DNA of 58,634 nt from Clostridiales bacterium DTU083 (GTDB taxonomy: Bacteria > Bacillota > Clostridia > Caldicoprobacterales > DTU083), in assembly GCA_001512915.1 (NCBI GenBank), contig LFTC01000040.1:1-58634 (forward strand). The letters run 5' to 3'. Within the stretch, counting starts at the first letter, position 1. Every line of letters begins with the position of its first letter. Below are positions 25,850 to 33,722 of this stretch, one piece after another. Under the pieces are notes generated by a model. It saw only the letters and a list, made by a program, of their open reading frames with translations, was not told the origin of the DNA and made no database searches. The translations under genes and the position numbers were made by a program.

Positions 25850-27678
25850 GCGATATAAGCAAAAGACGAGCCCTTAAACCTAAGGATCCTATTAAAACTT
25901 TATTAAAATTATTCAGTTATTTCAGATATAATAACCTTCTGTTTATCAGCGGCATATTAACCATTGTACTGGCATCAGCTGCTGAAATTGGAATAACCGG
26001 AATGCTCAGCCCCATTATTGATGTCTTTGTAAGCGGTGGTGAAAAATCAGAAGCTGTAAAACACATTCTTATTCTGGCAGCTTTAGTTGTATTGGCTGCA
26101 ATCGGACATTATTACGGCAACCGTTCTATGGCCAGTCTGGCTCAAAGAACAATACACAGGATTCGGAAGGATATGTTCGCTCATATGCAAAAACTGCCTG
26201 TATCCTTCTTTGATACCCACTCCCATGGAGAACTAATGTCTACGTTCACCAACGATGTGGATATGTTGAATCAATCCCTGGAACAAAGTGTGTCCCAGGT
26301 TATGATTTCATTTATAACAGTAGTTGGAACCTTTATCATGATGTTGGTGATAAGCCCCTTATTAACATTGATAGTGGCTGTTTCGCTGGCTTTAATGATT
26401 CTCCTGATCAGGTTTATAGGTTCCAGGTCAGCCAGAAATTTCAGATATCAGCAGTACAGCCTGGCTGATATGAATGGATATATAGAAGAAATGATGTCAG
26501 GCCAAAAAGTTGTAAAGGTATTCAATTATGAAGAAAGGGCAATTAGGAAATTCAGGGAAAAAAACGAAAAGCTTAGAGAAGCCGGCTCTCTTGCTTCTGC
26601 ATTTGGTGTTATGCTTATGCCGGTTATGGGGAATCTCACTTTTGCCCTTTACTCTGTTATTGCCATGGCGGGAGCATTCCTTGTAATAAACAAGGCCATA
26701 AGTGTAGGAAATCTTGCTTCCTTTTTGCAGTATACCAGAACTATTTCAAGGCCTATTACCCGCGTGTCCAACCAGTTAAACACCTTGTTTGCAGCTCTGG
26801 CCGGGGCAGAAAGAATTTTCAATATCCTGGATGAGAACATTGAAACAGATGATGGTGATGTACGGCTGATCAGAGATTATTTGGGTAAAGGAAAACATTG
26901 CTGGAAGGTGCCTGTGGAAGATGGAAGCTATAAATTCGTCCCCTTAAAAGGCCATATTGTTTTCCAAGATGTTAACTTCGGATATACCATGGACAGGAAG
27001 GTTCTACACAACATCAATCTATATGCCAAGCCGGGCCAGAAGATTGCCTTAGTCGGTTCGACTGGTGCAGGAAAAACTACCATCACCAATCTTTTAAACA
27101 GATTTTATGAAATTGATGAAGGGGTTATTCTATATGACGGCATTGATATTAAAAGGATTAACAAGCACGATCTAAGATCCACCATGAGCATGGTGCTGCA
27201 GGATGTTCATCTGTTTGAAGGTACTGTAGCAGATAATATTCGGTATGGCAGACTGGACGCCAGTGAAGAAGAAGTAGTTGAAGCTGCAAAGCTTGCAAAT
27301 GCTCATAGTTTTATTAAGAATCTTCCCCAAGGCTATCAAACCATGCTTTCTATAGACGGCCAAAATCTTTCTCAAGGTGAAAGACAGCTTATTTCCATAG
27401 CCAGAGCTGCAATTGCAGATCCGGAGATCCTTATTCTGGACGAAGCTACATCTTCCGTCGATACCCGAACTGAAAAACTTATAGCTGAAGGCATGGATAA
27501 ACTCATGCACGGAAGAACCACCTTTGTAATAGCTCACAGATTGTCCACAGTGCGGGATGCCGATGCAATAATGGTATTGGAACAAGGCAAGATAATCGAA
27601 CGCGGAGATCATGATGATCTTATTAAACAAAAAGGAATATATTATGCCCTAAATACCGGAACCTTGGAACTAGAATAA
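25846..27678 (+). CDS. ABC exporter half, catalytic subunit
   Basis: This 610-residue partner of the preceding gene overlaps it by four bases, so translation is probably coupled. Six membrane helices (about 30-340) are followed by an ATP-binding domain with Walker A GSTGAGKTT, signature LSQGERQ (Gln in place of the second Gly) and Walker B ILILDEATSSVD with the catalytic Glu. Its altered signature would face the degenerate Walker site of the first subunit. The consensus site would combine this Walker B with the partner's FSGGQ. This is the expected pairing of a one-active-site heterodimer. A drug, lipid or peptide cargo is possible; nothing in the context decides. Confidence 0.93.
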   Translation: MSDISKRRALKPKDPIKTLLKLFSYFRYNNLLFISGILTIVLASAAEIGITGMLSPIIDVFVSGGEKSEAVKHILILAALVVLAAIGHYYGNRSMASLAQRTIHRIRKDMFAHMQKLPVSFFDTHSHGELMSTFTNDVDMLNQSLEQSVSQVMISFITVVGTFIMMLVISPLLTLIVAVSLALMILLIRFIGSRSARNFRYQQYSLADMNGYIEEMMSGQKVVKVFNYEERAIRKFREKNEKLREAGSLASAFGVMLMPVMGNLTFALYSVIAMAGAFLVINKAISVGNLASFLQYTRTISRPITRVSNQLNTLFAALAGAERIFNILDENIETDDGDVRLIRDYLGKGKHCWKVPVEDGSYKFVPLKGHIVFQDVNFGYTMDRKVLHNINLYAKPGQKIALVGSTGAGKTTITNLLNRFYEIDEGVILYDGIDIKRINKHDLRSTMSMVLQDVHLFEGTVADNIRYGRLDASEEEVVEAAKLANAHSFIKNLPQGYQTMLSIDGQNLSQGERQLISIARAAIADPEILILDEATSSVDTRTEKLIAEGMDKLMHGRTTFVIAHRLSTVRDADAIMVLEQGKIIERGDHDDLIKQKGIYYALNTGTLELE

Positions 27679-27823
27679 AATATATAATTTTTCTTGATTC
27701 ATGTAAACACGTTTGGTAATATATAGCTGTCAAACCATTTAATTTCACTTGTTTCATTTTATATCAACATGTTGCAATCCTCCTATGATGAATGTTTTTC
27801 CATAGCAAGAGCAATTAACAGGG

Positions 27824-29224
27824 GTGATTTTTATAGATGTAAAAAAGAAAACTGCTCTTTTTGTATTTCTGCTGTTCCAAATCTTATTATCTTCCTGTGT
27901 GCAGACAGCAGGACTAAAACCTAAACAACCTATCACTCTTACCATGTGGCATAATTTTGGCGGGCAAATGCAGGATTCCATGAATGACCTGATAGAAGAA
28001 TTCAACACTTCAATTGGCAAGGAAAAAGGCATTGTTATCAGCATCACCTCAATTTCCGGCACAGCTTCGCTTCAGGAAAAACTTACTATGATTGCAGCCG
28101 ATGATCCGGGTTCACCGGAAATGCCTGATATTGCTACATGTTATCCTGCTACTGCGGTGCTGCTTGCGGACAAAGGGCTGATCATATCCATGGATCAATA
28201 TTTTACCGATGCAGAGCTAAAAGATTATCTTCCCCAGTTTTTAGCCGAAGGCAGGCTGCCTGATAAAAAACTATATGTATTTCCTTTTGCCAAATCAACT
28301 GAAGTTCTCTTCCTGAACAAAACATTATTTGAACGTTTTTCTTCAGATACAGGAATCACCATTGATGACCTGGCAACTTTTGAAGGTATTGCAGAAACAG
28401 CAATGAAATACTATGAATGGACAGATGAACAAACACCCGGCATCCAAAATGATGGAAAATCCTTTTATACTGCTGACTCCTTTTTCAATTTGGTACAGGT
28501 TGGCATGGTACAACTGGGGAGCTCGCTGTTTTACGATGGAAAACTACAATTAAATAATGCGGAATTTCAGCATATATGGAATGTTATTTTTGAACCTGCG
28601 GTAAAAGGCGGCTATGCCATATATGACGGTTATTCCTCGGATCTTGCAAAAACCGGTGATATAATATGCTCTACAGGCTCTACAGCAGGGATTCTGTTTT
28701 ATGGAAATGAAATAACTTATCCAGATAATACTAAGGAAAAAATAGAATATGTCATTTTACCGTATCCAACATTTGAAGGCGGTGAAAAGGTCGCCATACA
28801 AAGAGGAAGCGGCTTGATTGTTGCAAAATCCACACCGCAAAAAGAAGAAGCAGCTGCTTTGTTTCTTAAATGGTTTACATCACCGGAGCAAAATATGCGT
28901 TTTGTTTCATCAACAGGTTATCTTCCGATCACCCATCAGGCATTTACTGACTATATGGAAAAGGGAATGGCAGAAAACACTGATATAAATATTAAGAAAC
29001 TCTTTCCAGCAGCCCTTAAAGTATATAACGAATTTGATTTTTATATACCCCCTGTTTTTGATGAGTATAATTCCATTGCCGAGAACTTTGAATCCGGCTT
29101 TTCAGTTTTGGCGGCTCAAAAACGCAAACAATATCTTGAGTATCTAAAACACTATACTGCAGAACAGGCGTATGAAAAGGCTGCCAATAATGCCCTAAAT
29201 GATTTTATTCAGCAACTGCGATAA
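27824..29224 (+). CDS. Extracellular solute-binding lipoprotein (family 1-like)
   Basis: A lipoprotein signal (KKKTALFVFLLFQILLSSC) is followed by the start of a family 1 periplasmic-type binding fold: ITLTMWHNFGGQ, VISITSISGT, PDIATCYPA, LYVFPFAKSTEVLFLNK and AALFLKWFTSPEQN. Such proteins normally deliver sugars or other solutes to an ABC importer, but no importer permease lies nearby. The next gene, 16 bases on, is a membrane-anchored LuxR regulator. A role as the ligand-binding half of a sensor is therefore suggested. The start is odd: the in-frame GTG at 27824 is inside its own AGGGGTGAT ribosome-site-like sequence, and the nearby ATG is out of frame. Confidence 0.85.
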   Translation: MIFIDVKKKTALFVFLLFQILLSSCVQTAGLKPKQPITLTMWHNFGGQMQDSMNDLIEEFNTSIGKEKGIVISITSISGTASLQEKLTMIAADDPGSPEMPDIATCYPATAVLLADKGLIISMDQYFTDAELKDYLPQFLAEGRLPDKKLYVFPFAKSTEVLFLNKTLFERFSSDTGITIDDLATFEGIAETAMKYYEWTDEQTPGIQNDGKSFYTADSFFNLVQVGMVQLGSSLFYDGKLQLNNAEFQHIWNVIFEPAVKGGYAIYDGYSSDLAKTGDIICSTGSTAGILFYGNEITYPDNTKEKIEYVILPYPTFEGGEKVAIQRGSGLIVAKSTPQKEEAAALFLKWFTSPEQNMRFVSSTGYLPITHQAFTDYMEKGMAENTDINIKKLFPAALKVYNEFDFYIPPVFDEYNSIAENFESGFSVLAAQKRKQYLEYLKHYTAEQAYEKAANNALNDFIQQLR

Positions 29225-29240
29225 ATGGGAGGCATTTCCC

Positions 29241-30839
29241 ATGTGGAAAACTAGACTAAAAGAATATGGTCAAAAAGGTCTCCCTATGGGTTTAAGACTG
29301 TTTCTTCTTTTGACTCTGTTTCTTAGTTCAATTATTTTGGGAGTTTTGCTTATACTTTTTACTGCGGGTATTTTTAAATCCGGTCTTTTAATACATAAGC
29401 CGGTGCTTGAAGGAGAGCTGAATCACATCACTGATTCTGTAAGCAAATCTTTTGGGAAGCTTTCTGTGCAAGCTGTTGAACTTGCTGAGGAACTCTCCTT
29501 GAGTATGGAACAAAACATTAATAAGTACGGAGGTTCCATATCCAATCTGCAAGAATATCCGGAACTGCTGGAATATTTGTTGAACGAAGAATTGGACATG
29601 CTGATGGGAGCACTAGAAAAATCACGGGCAAGCGGTGCTTTCATTATACTGGACGCCACTGTTAATCCCAATTTACCGGGAGCAGAGAATTCTCGTTCCT
29701 GTATTTATCTTAAGAATATGGAACCAAATATTATCAACGAAATGTCTGCTAATGTGCGTTATTATACAGGTCCCATGACAATTGCCCGAAACAATGAAAT
29801 TCATGTTCTGCCGCAATGGCAGATGGAGATGGATGCCACCAGCTTTCCCTATTTCGAAAAGGTTATAACAACATCCAGGAAGCAAAAGCTTCCTCTTTCC
29901 CGTCTTTATAAATGGAGTGAAGGAATTTCCCTGCCAGGTTGCAGCGAGAGGGTGATGCTGTGCATAGTGCCGATGATAGCTTCAGATGGCTCTGTATTTG
30001 GGGTATGCGGCTTTGATGTCAGCGATATGCTTTTTAAACTTTCTTATACACCAAAATCTGAAAACTATGATCATCTGATGTGTCTGCTCACACCAATGCA
30101 TCAGGACAGGCTGCAGCTGACTGGTGCTTTTTTCGCCGGAAACTTTGCCGAAAAGCCAGATACATCAATTCTCATGGCAATAGATAAACCCTCATTCTCC
30201 AATGAATTTTATGATTATATTCAACCTGATCGAAACAGATATGCAGGGCTTCATCATATCATATCCCTGTATCCAAGCGATTCCGCATATGCTGATGAGC
30301 AATGGGCAGTTGTGCTTATGATGCCCCATCAGGCACTCAACGATCTGATCTCAGCAAATAAACGTTTGCTTGCCTTAGGCCTCCTTCTTTTAATGCTTTT
30401 CAACATAGGATTGGCTTTATTAATCACCCGCACATATGTCCGCCCCGTTGCTGATGCATTGGAATACCTTAAGAAACCGGCACAGGCTGTTAAAACAAAA
30501 ATACCGGAAATCGACGACCTAATAGAATTTCTTGCAACACAGGACAAGTATTCTACAATCTATTTGGAAAAAAAAGAACTCCCGACTCAGAAGCATTTGT
30601 CCATGTGCAGGGAATTCGTAAAAAATATTCAAACTTTGTCACCAGCGGAAAGGGTAGTTTTTGATTTGTATGTACAAGGATATAAAGCCAAGGAAATTGC
30701 AGAAATTCTATGTCTTTCCATAAACACTATTAAGACTCATAACCGGCGCATATACATGAAGCTGAATGTTACTTCCCGTAAGGAATTGATGCTGTATATC
30801 CAGATGATTAAAGAGGCTGACATACCATTGATTATGTAA
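29241..30839 (+). CDS. Membrane-anchored LuxR-family regulator with extracellular sensor domain
   Basis: The 532-residue product has a membrane helix (about 14-40), an extracellular region of some 330 residues resembling a Cache-type sensor, a second membrane helix (about 372-395), a short linker and a C-terminal LuxR helix-turn-helix (LSPAERVVFDLYVQGYKAKEIAEILCLSINTIKTHNRRIYMKL). No kinase or receiver domain is present, so it would be a one-component regulator that binds DNA from the membrane. The ATG at 29241 has GGGAGG eight bases upstream. It lies directly behind the solute-binding lipoprotein gene, which may supply its signal. The target promoters are unknown. Confidence 0.82.
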   Translation: MWKTRLKEYGQKGLPMGLRLFLLLTLFLSSIILGVLLILFTAGIFKSGLLIHKPVLEGELNHITDSVSKSFGKLSVQAVELAEELSLSMEQNINKYGGSISNLQEYPELLEYLLNEELDMLMGALEKSRASGAFIILDATVNPNLPGAENSRSCIYLKNMEPNIINEMSANVRYYTGPMTIARNNEIHVLPQWQMEMDATSFPYFEKVITTSRKQKLPLSRLYKWSEGISLPGCSERVMLCIVPMIASDGSVFGVCGFDVSDMLFKLSYTPKSENYDHLMCLLTPMHQDRLQLTGAFFAGNFAEKPDTSILMAIDKPSFSNEFYDYIQPDRNRYAGLHHIISLYPSDSAYADEQWAVVLMMPHQALNDLISANKRLLALGLLLLMLFNIGLALLITRTYVRPVADALEYLKKPAQAVKTKIPEIDDLIEFLATQDKYSTIYLEKKELPTQKHLSMCREFVKNIQTLSPAERVVFDLYVQGYKAKEIAEILCLSINTIKTHNRRIYMKLNVTSRKELMLYIQMIKEADIPLIM

Positions 30840-30842
30840 GTA

Positions 30843-31184
30843 TCATTTCAGTATTGTAAACAATTTTCCTATAATCGGCAGATGTTTGACTTTTCCTCCA
30901 AAGCCGTTGATCAAGCCGATAATCCAGAGTATCAAAACTCCTATACTGAATATAGGCATAAGTATCCAGCCTATTATGGGGATAATTGCTAAAACTATAT
31001 AGCCTAATATAGCTGTAATAGTAAGGAGCAGCGACTGATTGGCATGAAACTTAGCATATCTGGATTCCGGGCAGACAATCAATGGCAGGAAGAAGAGCAA
31101 GTAAGCAAGGCCTGCCATAGTTTTATTATTTTCAATATCTTCCATAGTATAAATATCTTCTGCCTGTGTTGATTGCATAGTCAT
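30843..31184 (-). CDS. DUF4870 membrane protein, intact copy
   Basis: This 113-residue protein has three hydrophobic segments (about 23-37, 50-70 and 70-93) of the DUF4870/Tic20-like kind found in many Firmicutes. Function is unknown. It is the intact partner of the interrupted copy at 20888-21229: both have 113 codons and match from NKTMAGLAYL to KHLPIIGK. The ATG at 31184 follows GAGGGGG at seven bases. It lies 51 bases behind the zinc-ribbon gene and is probably the fourth gene of that operon. It ends three bases from the opposite-strand luxR-like gene. Confidence 0.8.
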   Translation of the reverse strand: MTMQSTQAEDIYTMEDIENNKTMAGLAYLLFFLPLIVCPESRYAKFHANQSLLLTITAILGYIVLAIIPIIGWILMPIFSIGVLILWIIGLINGFGGKVKHLPIIGKLFTILK

Positions 31185-31235
31185 AAAGATTCCCCCTCGT
31201 TTTATGATTTGTTTATTAATATACTTAATACCTTT

Positions 31236-31988
31236 TTAAATTTTGTTTCCGCAATTTCCACAGAACTTAGCACCTGGCGATACTGATTCTCCGCATGCGG
31301 GACAGTTTTTTTTGGAAGCCTCTGTCATGGAAGATCCGCAATTATTGCAAAACCTTACTCCCTGTGCATTTTCCGCTTTACACTGAGGGCAAATGAGCAG
31401 GGCCAGGGATGAACCGCAATTATTGCAGAATTTACCGCTGCCAGCCGGTTTCCCGCAATTGGAACATACAATAGTTTTTCTTTCCAGCTTACCCTTCCAT
31501 ACAGTTGCATTTTCAGCAGCTTCTTCGATATTGCGCTGCATGGCTTCTGCCCTGGCCTTGGCTATCCATACATCCTGCCGGGGAGCACATTCAGTACATA
31601 ATCCCTCATCCTCATTGTAGCAGGAATCACATACCCATTTTCGACATCCATGACAACGGTTAAAGAGCTGCCTGACCTGGTTATTTGCCATTTCAAAGGC
31701 CTTTTCGTGCTCTTTATGCCATTCAGGATTCATGCCATGAAAGCGTTCAGCTAATACGTCTCCTCCCCGCTCAAGCGAATAACCAATATGTCCCAATCTA
31801 CCTCCCAGCAGGCTGCCTAATGCACCTGCTCCCCGGCTTAGATTGCGCAAACCCTTTCCTTTTTTATAAGTTTCAGATTCAATAAAGCTGCTTTTATATC
31901 CATCATGGCAAAGGTCGCAGTAAAAGGTAAACTGATATCCAGCTTCAGTAGAATTATCCTCATAATTTCTTGTAAATGATTGCAACAT
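31236..31988 (-). CDS. Multi-zinc-ribbon protein with a RING-like middle
   Basis: This 250-residue cytoplasmic protein starts with FTFYCDLC, followed by a Gly-rich, possibly amphipathic segment (LSRGAGALGSLLGGRLG). A Cys-rich block comes next (CHGC, CDSC, CTEC), then a helical stretch, and three zinc ribbons of the form CxxCG-x8-13-FCxNCG. I do not recognise a named family. The ATG at 31988 has GAGG about nine bases upstream; an in-frame codon at 32042 would overlap the previous gene. It is the third of three tightly packed zinc-ribbon genes. A scaffold or nucleic-acid-binding complex is possible but not shown. Confidence 0.75.
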   Translation of the reverse strand: MLQSFTRNYEDNSTEAGYQFTFYCDLCHDGYKSSFIESETYKKGKGLRNLSRGAGALGSLLGGRLGHIGYSLERGGDVLAERFHGMNPEWHKEHEKAFEMANNQVRQLFNRCHGCRKWVCDSCYNEDEGLCTECAPRQDVWIAKARAEAMQRNIEEAAENATVWKGKLERKTIVCSNCGKPAGSGKFCNNCGSSLALLICPQCKAENAQGVRFCNNCGSSMTEASKKNCPACGESVSPGAKFCGNCGNKI

Positions 31989-31999
31989 GATTCTCAGCC

Positions 32000-32338
32000 T
32001 CACTTTTTTCGGATTTTTATTTTTTTCCCGCAGGCTGTACATTTTGTGTTTTCAAAAAATTGCTCTACACCACATCGAGGATTGCCGCATCGAACCATCA
32101 GGCTCGTTCCGCAATGCTCACACTTTTCCTGGACAAAGGTGGATTTACCGCATTTGATACAGTCAACATAAAGCGCTCTGCCACATTGGCTGCAAACCGA
32201 CTGTCCTTTTTGGATGAATGCCAGGCAGGCCGGGCATGAATAGCCAAAAGGGCTGCTGCTATTGCATACAGGGCAATACCTGACGTCACGGCTTATGAAT
32301 GAATTGCAGTGAATACAGGGCTGTTTATAACCTGCCAT
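32000..32338 (-). CDS. Zinc-ribbon protein, about six CxxC pairs
   Basis: This protein of 112 residues is almost wholly made of zinc knuckles: CIHC, CPVC, CPAC, CSQC, CIKC, CEHC, CGNPRC and CTAC. Eight such pairs could bind four zinc ions as a string of rubredoxin-like ribbons (double zinc ribbon type). It ends in a Lys/Arg tail. The ATG at 32338 has AGGAGGAA at seven bases. The gap to the gene before it is two bases and to the gene after it 11, so the three genes are clearly one operon. Function unknown. Confidence 0.78.
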   Translation of the reverse strand: MAGYKQPCIHCNSFISRDVRYCPVCNSSSPFGYSCPACLAFIQKGQSVCSQCGRALYVDCIKCGKSTFVQEKCEHCGTSLMVRCGNPRCGVEQFFENTKCTACGKKIKIRKK

Positions 32339-32340
32339 GC

Positions 32341-32805
32341 CTATTCCTCCTGTTTTTTGCCGCACTCACCGCAATACCGGGTACCGTAACTCAGCTCTGT
32401 ACCGCAGCCGCTGCATCTTAGAGTGCCAAGCCTGGAACCACATTCCTGGCAGAATTTAATCCCTTCCGCATTGTATGTACCGCAAGAAGGACATGTTAAG
32501 GTTTTTTCCTCAGCCTTTTTGGCGGCTTCTATTGTCAGCTTTTCCTCCTGTGCACTTTTTAGTTTTTGCTCAGCTTCCTGCAGACTGATTTTTACCAACT
32601 GCAGTTTGTTTTCCAAGTCGGGAAAAAGACCTGTTTTTTCCGCCAATACCTGTCTTCCTATCTCTGCATAGATTTCAGTTTCTTTCTTTCTGAGTTCATT
32701 GATCTCAGACTGAACATTCATTATTTTAACGTTTGGATCATCCTGAGGCATAAACCCGGAAAGTCCTTTCATAATACCGCTCAGGCCTTCGAATAAATCG
32801 CTCAT
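32341..32805 (-). CDS. Coiled-coil protein with C-terminal double zinc ribbon
   Basis: This 154-residue protein begins with a short Gly/Met-rich segment (FEGLSGIMKGLSGFM), continues with a long charged coiled coil (about 30-100; NELRKKETEIYAEIGRQVLAEK), and ends in two zinc ribbons (CPSCG...FCQECG and CSGCG...YCGECG). Similar coiled-coil/zinc-ribbon proteins are common but uncharacterised in Clostridia. AAGGGGTGACAT precedes the ATG. It is the first gene of the zinc-ribbon operon and lies just downstream of an inverted and direct repeat array, which may control it. Confidence 0.78.
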   Translation of the reverse strand: MSDLFEGLSGIMKGLSGFMPQDDPNVKIMNVQSEINELRKKETEIYAEIGRQVLAEKTGLFPDLENKLQLVKISLQEAEQKLKSAQEEKLTIEAAKKAEEKTLTCPSCGTYNAEGIKFCQECGSRLGTLRCSGCGTELSYGTRYCGECGKKQEE

Positions 32806-32842
32806 ATGTCACCCCTTCTTTCTTTACAGGTTTAACAATTTC

Positions 32843-32871
32843 ATAATACGAAAAATATCATAAAATGTAAT
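32843..32871 (-). promoter_or_regulatory. Candidate promoter of the zinc-ribbon operon
   Basis: On the minus strand ATTACA (32871-32866) and TATTAT (32848-32843) are 17 bases apart. The -35 box overlaps the edge of the AATCACCCC palindrome, which would place a bound regulator directly at the promoter. Confidence 0.45.
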
Positions 32872-32922
32872 CACCCCTGGGGTGATTGAGAACCCAAAAC
32901 AGGGGTGATTTTAGGGGTGATT
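32869..32922. repeat. GGGGTGATT repeat array (palindrome plus two direct copies)
   Basis: AATCACCCC and GGGGTGATT form a perfect 9-1-9 inverted repeat at 32869-32887. Two more AGGGGTGATT copies start at 32901 and 32913. The three same-direction copies start 23 and 12 bases apart, near multiples of one helical turn. The array lies between the SDR stop codon and the zinc-ribbon operon promoter. A role as operator is inferred. Confidence 0.7.
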
Positions 32923-32939
32923 TAATAATTTAATTTTTT

Positions 32940-33704
32940 TTATTTCCAGGGCCGGTTGCTTGATCGGCGTATGTTGATTTCATCAATGACTGCATTTCCT
33001 CTATATTTAAGCAAAAATATAACCACATCAGCAATATCTCCGGGGGTAGGCATGGCGACTTCAGCCAGATCGGGACGCGCCAATGATACCATTTCAGTTC
33101 TAACACCTCCCGGAGCAATGACATGCACCCGAATTCCATCATCATAAACCTCCTGGGCAAGTACTTTGGTCATGCCCATAAGTGCATGCTTGGAAGCGGT
33201 ATATGCTGCCTGGTTTACGTATCCTTTATAACCTACAACCGACGAAATATTTATGATGGAAGCATGATCAGATTTTTTAAGATAAGGAATAGCTTCACGA
33301 CAAAGCAAAAAAGGCGCCCTGGCATTGATGGCCATTTGTTTATCCCATTCCTCTGCACTTGTTTCCGCCAAAGGCTTGGGAATTACAATTCCTGCATTAT
33401 TTATCAGAATATCCAGTTTTCCAAAATGTTCCACAACTTTTTTTATCAATTCGGCCGGTGCTTTAACATCCATAAGATCAGCAGGACAGGCCAGCACTTC
33501 TGTGCCATAGCCGGAGAGATTTTTTGCTGCTTCCATGGAAGTTGATTCGGAACTGCTGCTTACAGCAATGTTTACGCCATTTTGAGCCAAACGTGCTGCA
33601 ATAGCATAACCAATTCCCCGGCTGGCTCCGGTCACCAAAGCTGTTTTTCCTTTTAGATCTGCATTGGAAGTGCTTTTCAGTTCGTCTGCATGAGTCAAAT
33701 ACAT
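32940..33704 (-). CDS. Short-chain dehydrogenase/reductase
   Basis: This is a classical 254-residue SDR with the cofactor loop TGASRGIG, the NNAG motif (LINNAGIV), the catalytic Ser in NISSVVG and YTASK as the Tyr-x3-Lys pair, so it should be an active NAD(P)H oxidoreductase. It is most like 3-oxoacyl-ACP reductase (FabG-like) proteins, but the substrate cannot be told. The ATG at 33704 sits very close to AGGAGG; the TTG two codons later has better spacing. It lies 18 bases behind the diguanylate cyclase gene and is probably transcribed with it, an unexplained pairing. Confidence 0.9.
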   Translation of the reverse strand: MYLTHADELKSTSNADLKGKTALVTGASRGIGYAIAARLAQNGVNIAVSSSSESTSMEAAKNLSGYGTEVLACPADLMDVKAPAELIKKVVEHFGKLDILINNAGIVIPKPLAETSAEEWDKQMAINARAPFLLCREAIPYLKKSDHASIINISSVVGYKGYVNQAAYTASKHALMGMTKVLAQEVYDDGIRVHVIAPGGVRTEMVSLARPDLAEVAMPTPGDIADVVIFLLKYRGNAVIDEINIRRSSNRPWK

Positions 33705-33722
33705 CCCCTCCTGAGTAGTTTT

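Noticed and set aside
27172-27630. Open frame of 152 codons on the minus strand
   Set aside because: It lies within the ATP-binding domain coding region of the second ABC exporter gene and has no family features.
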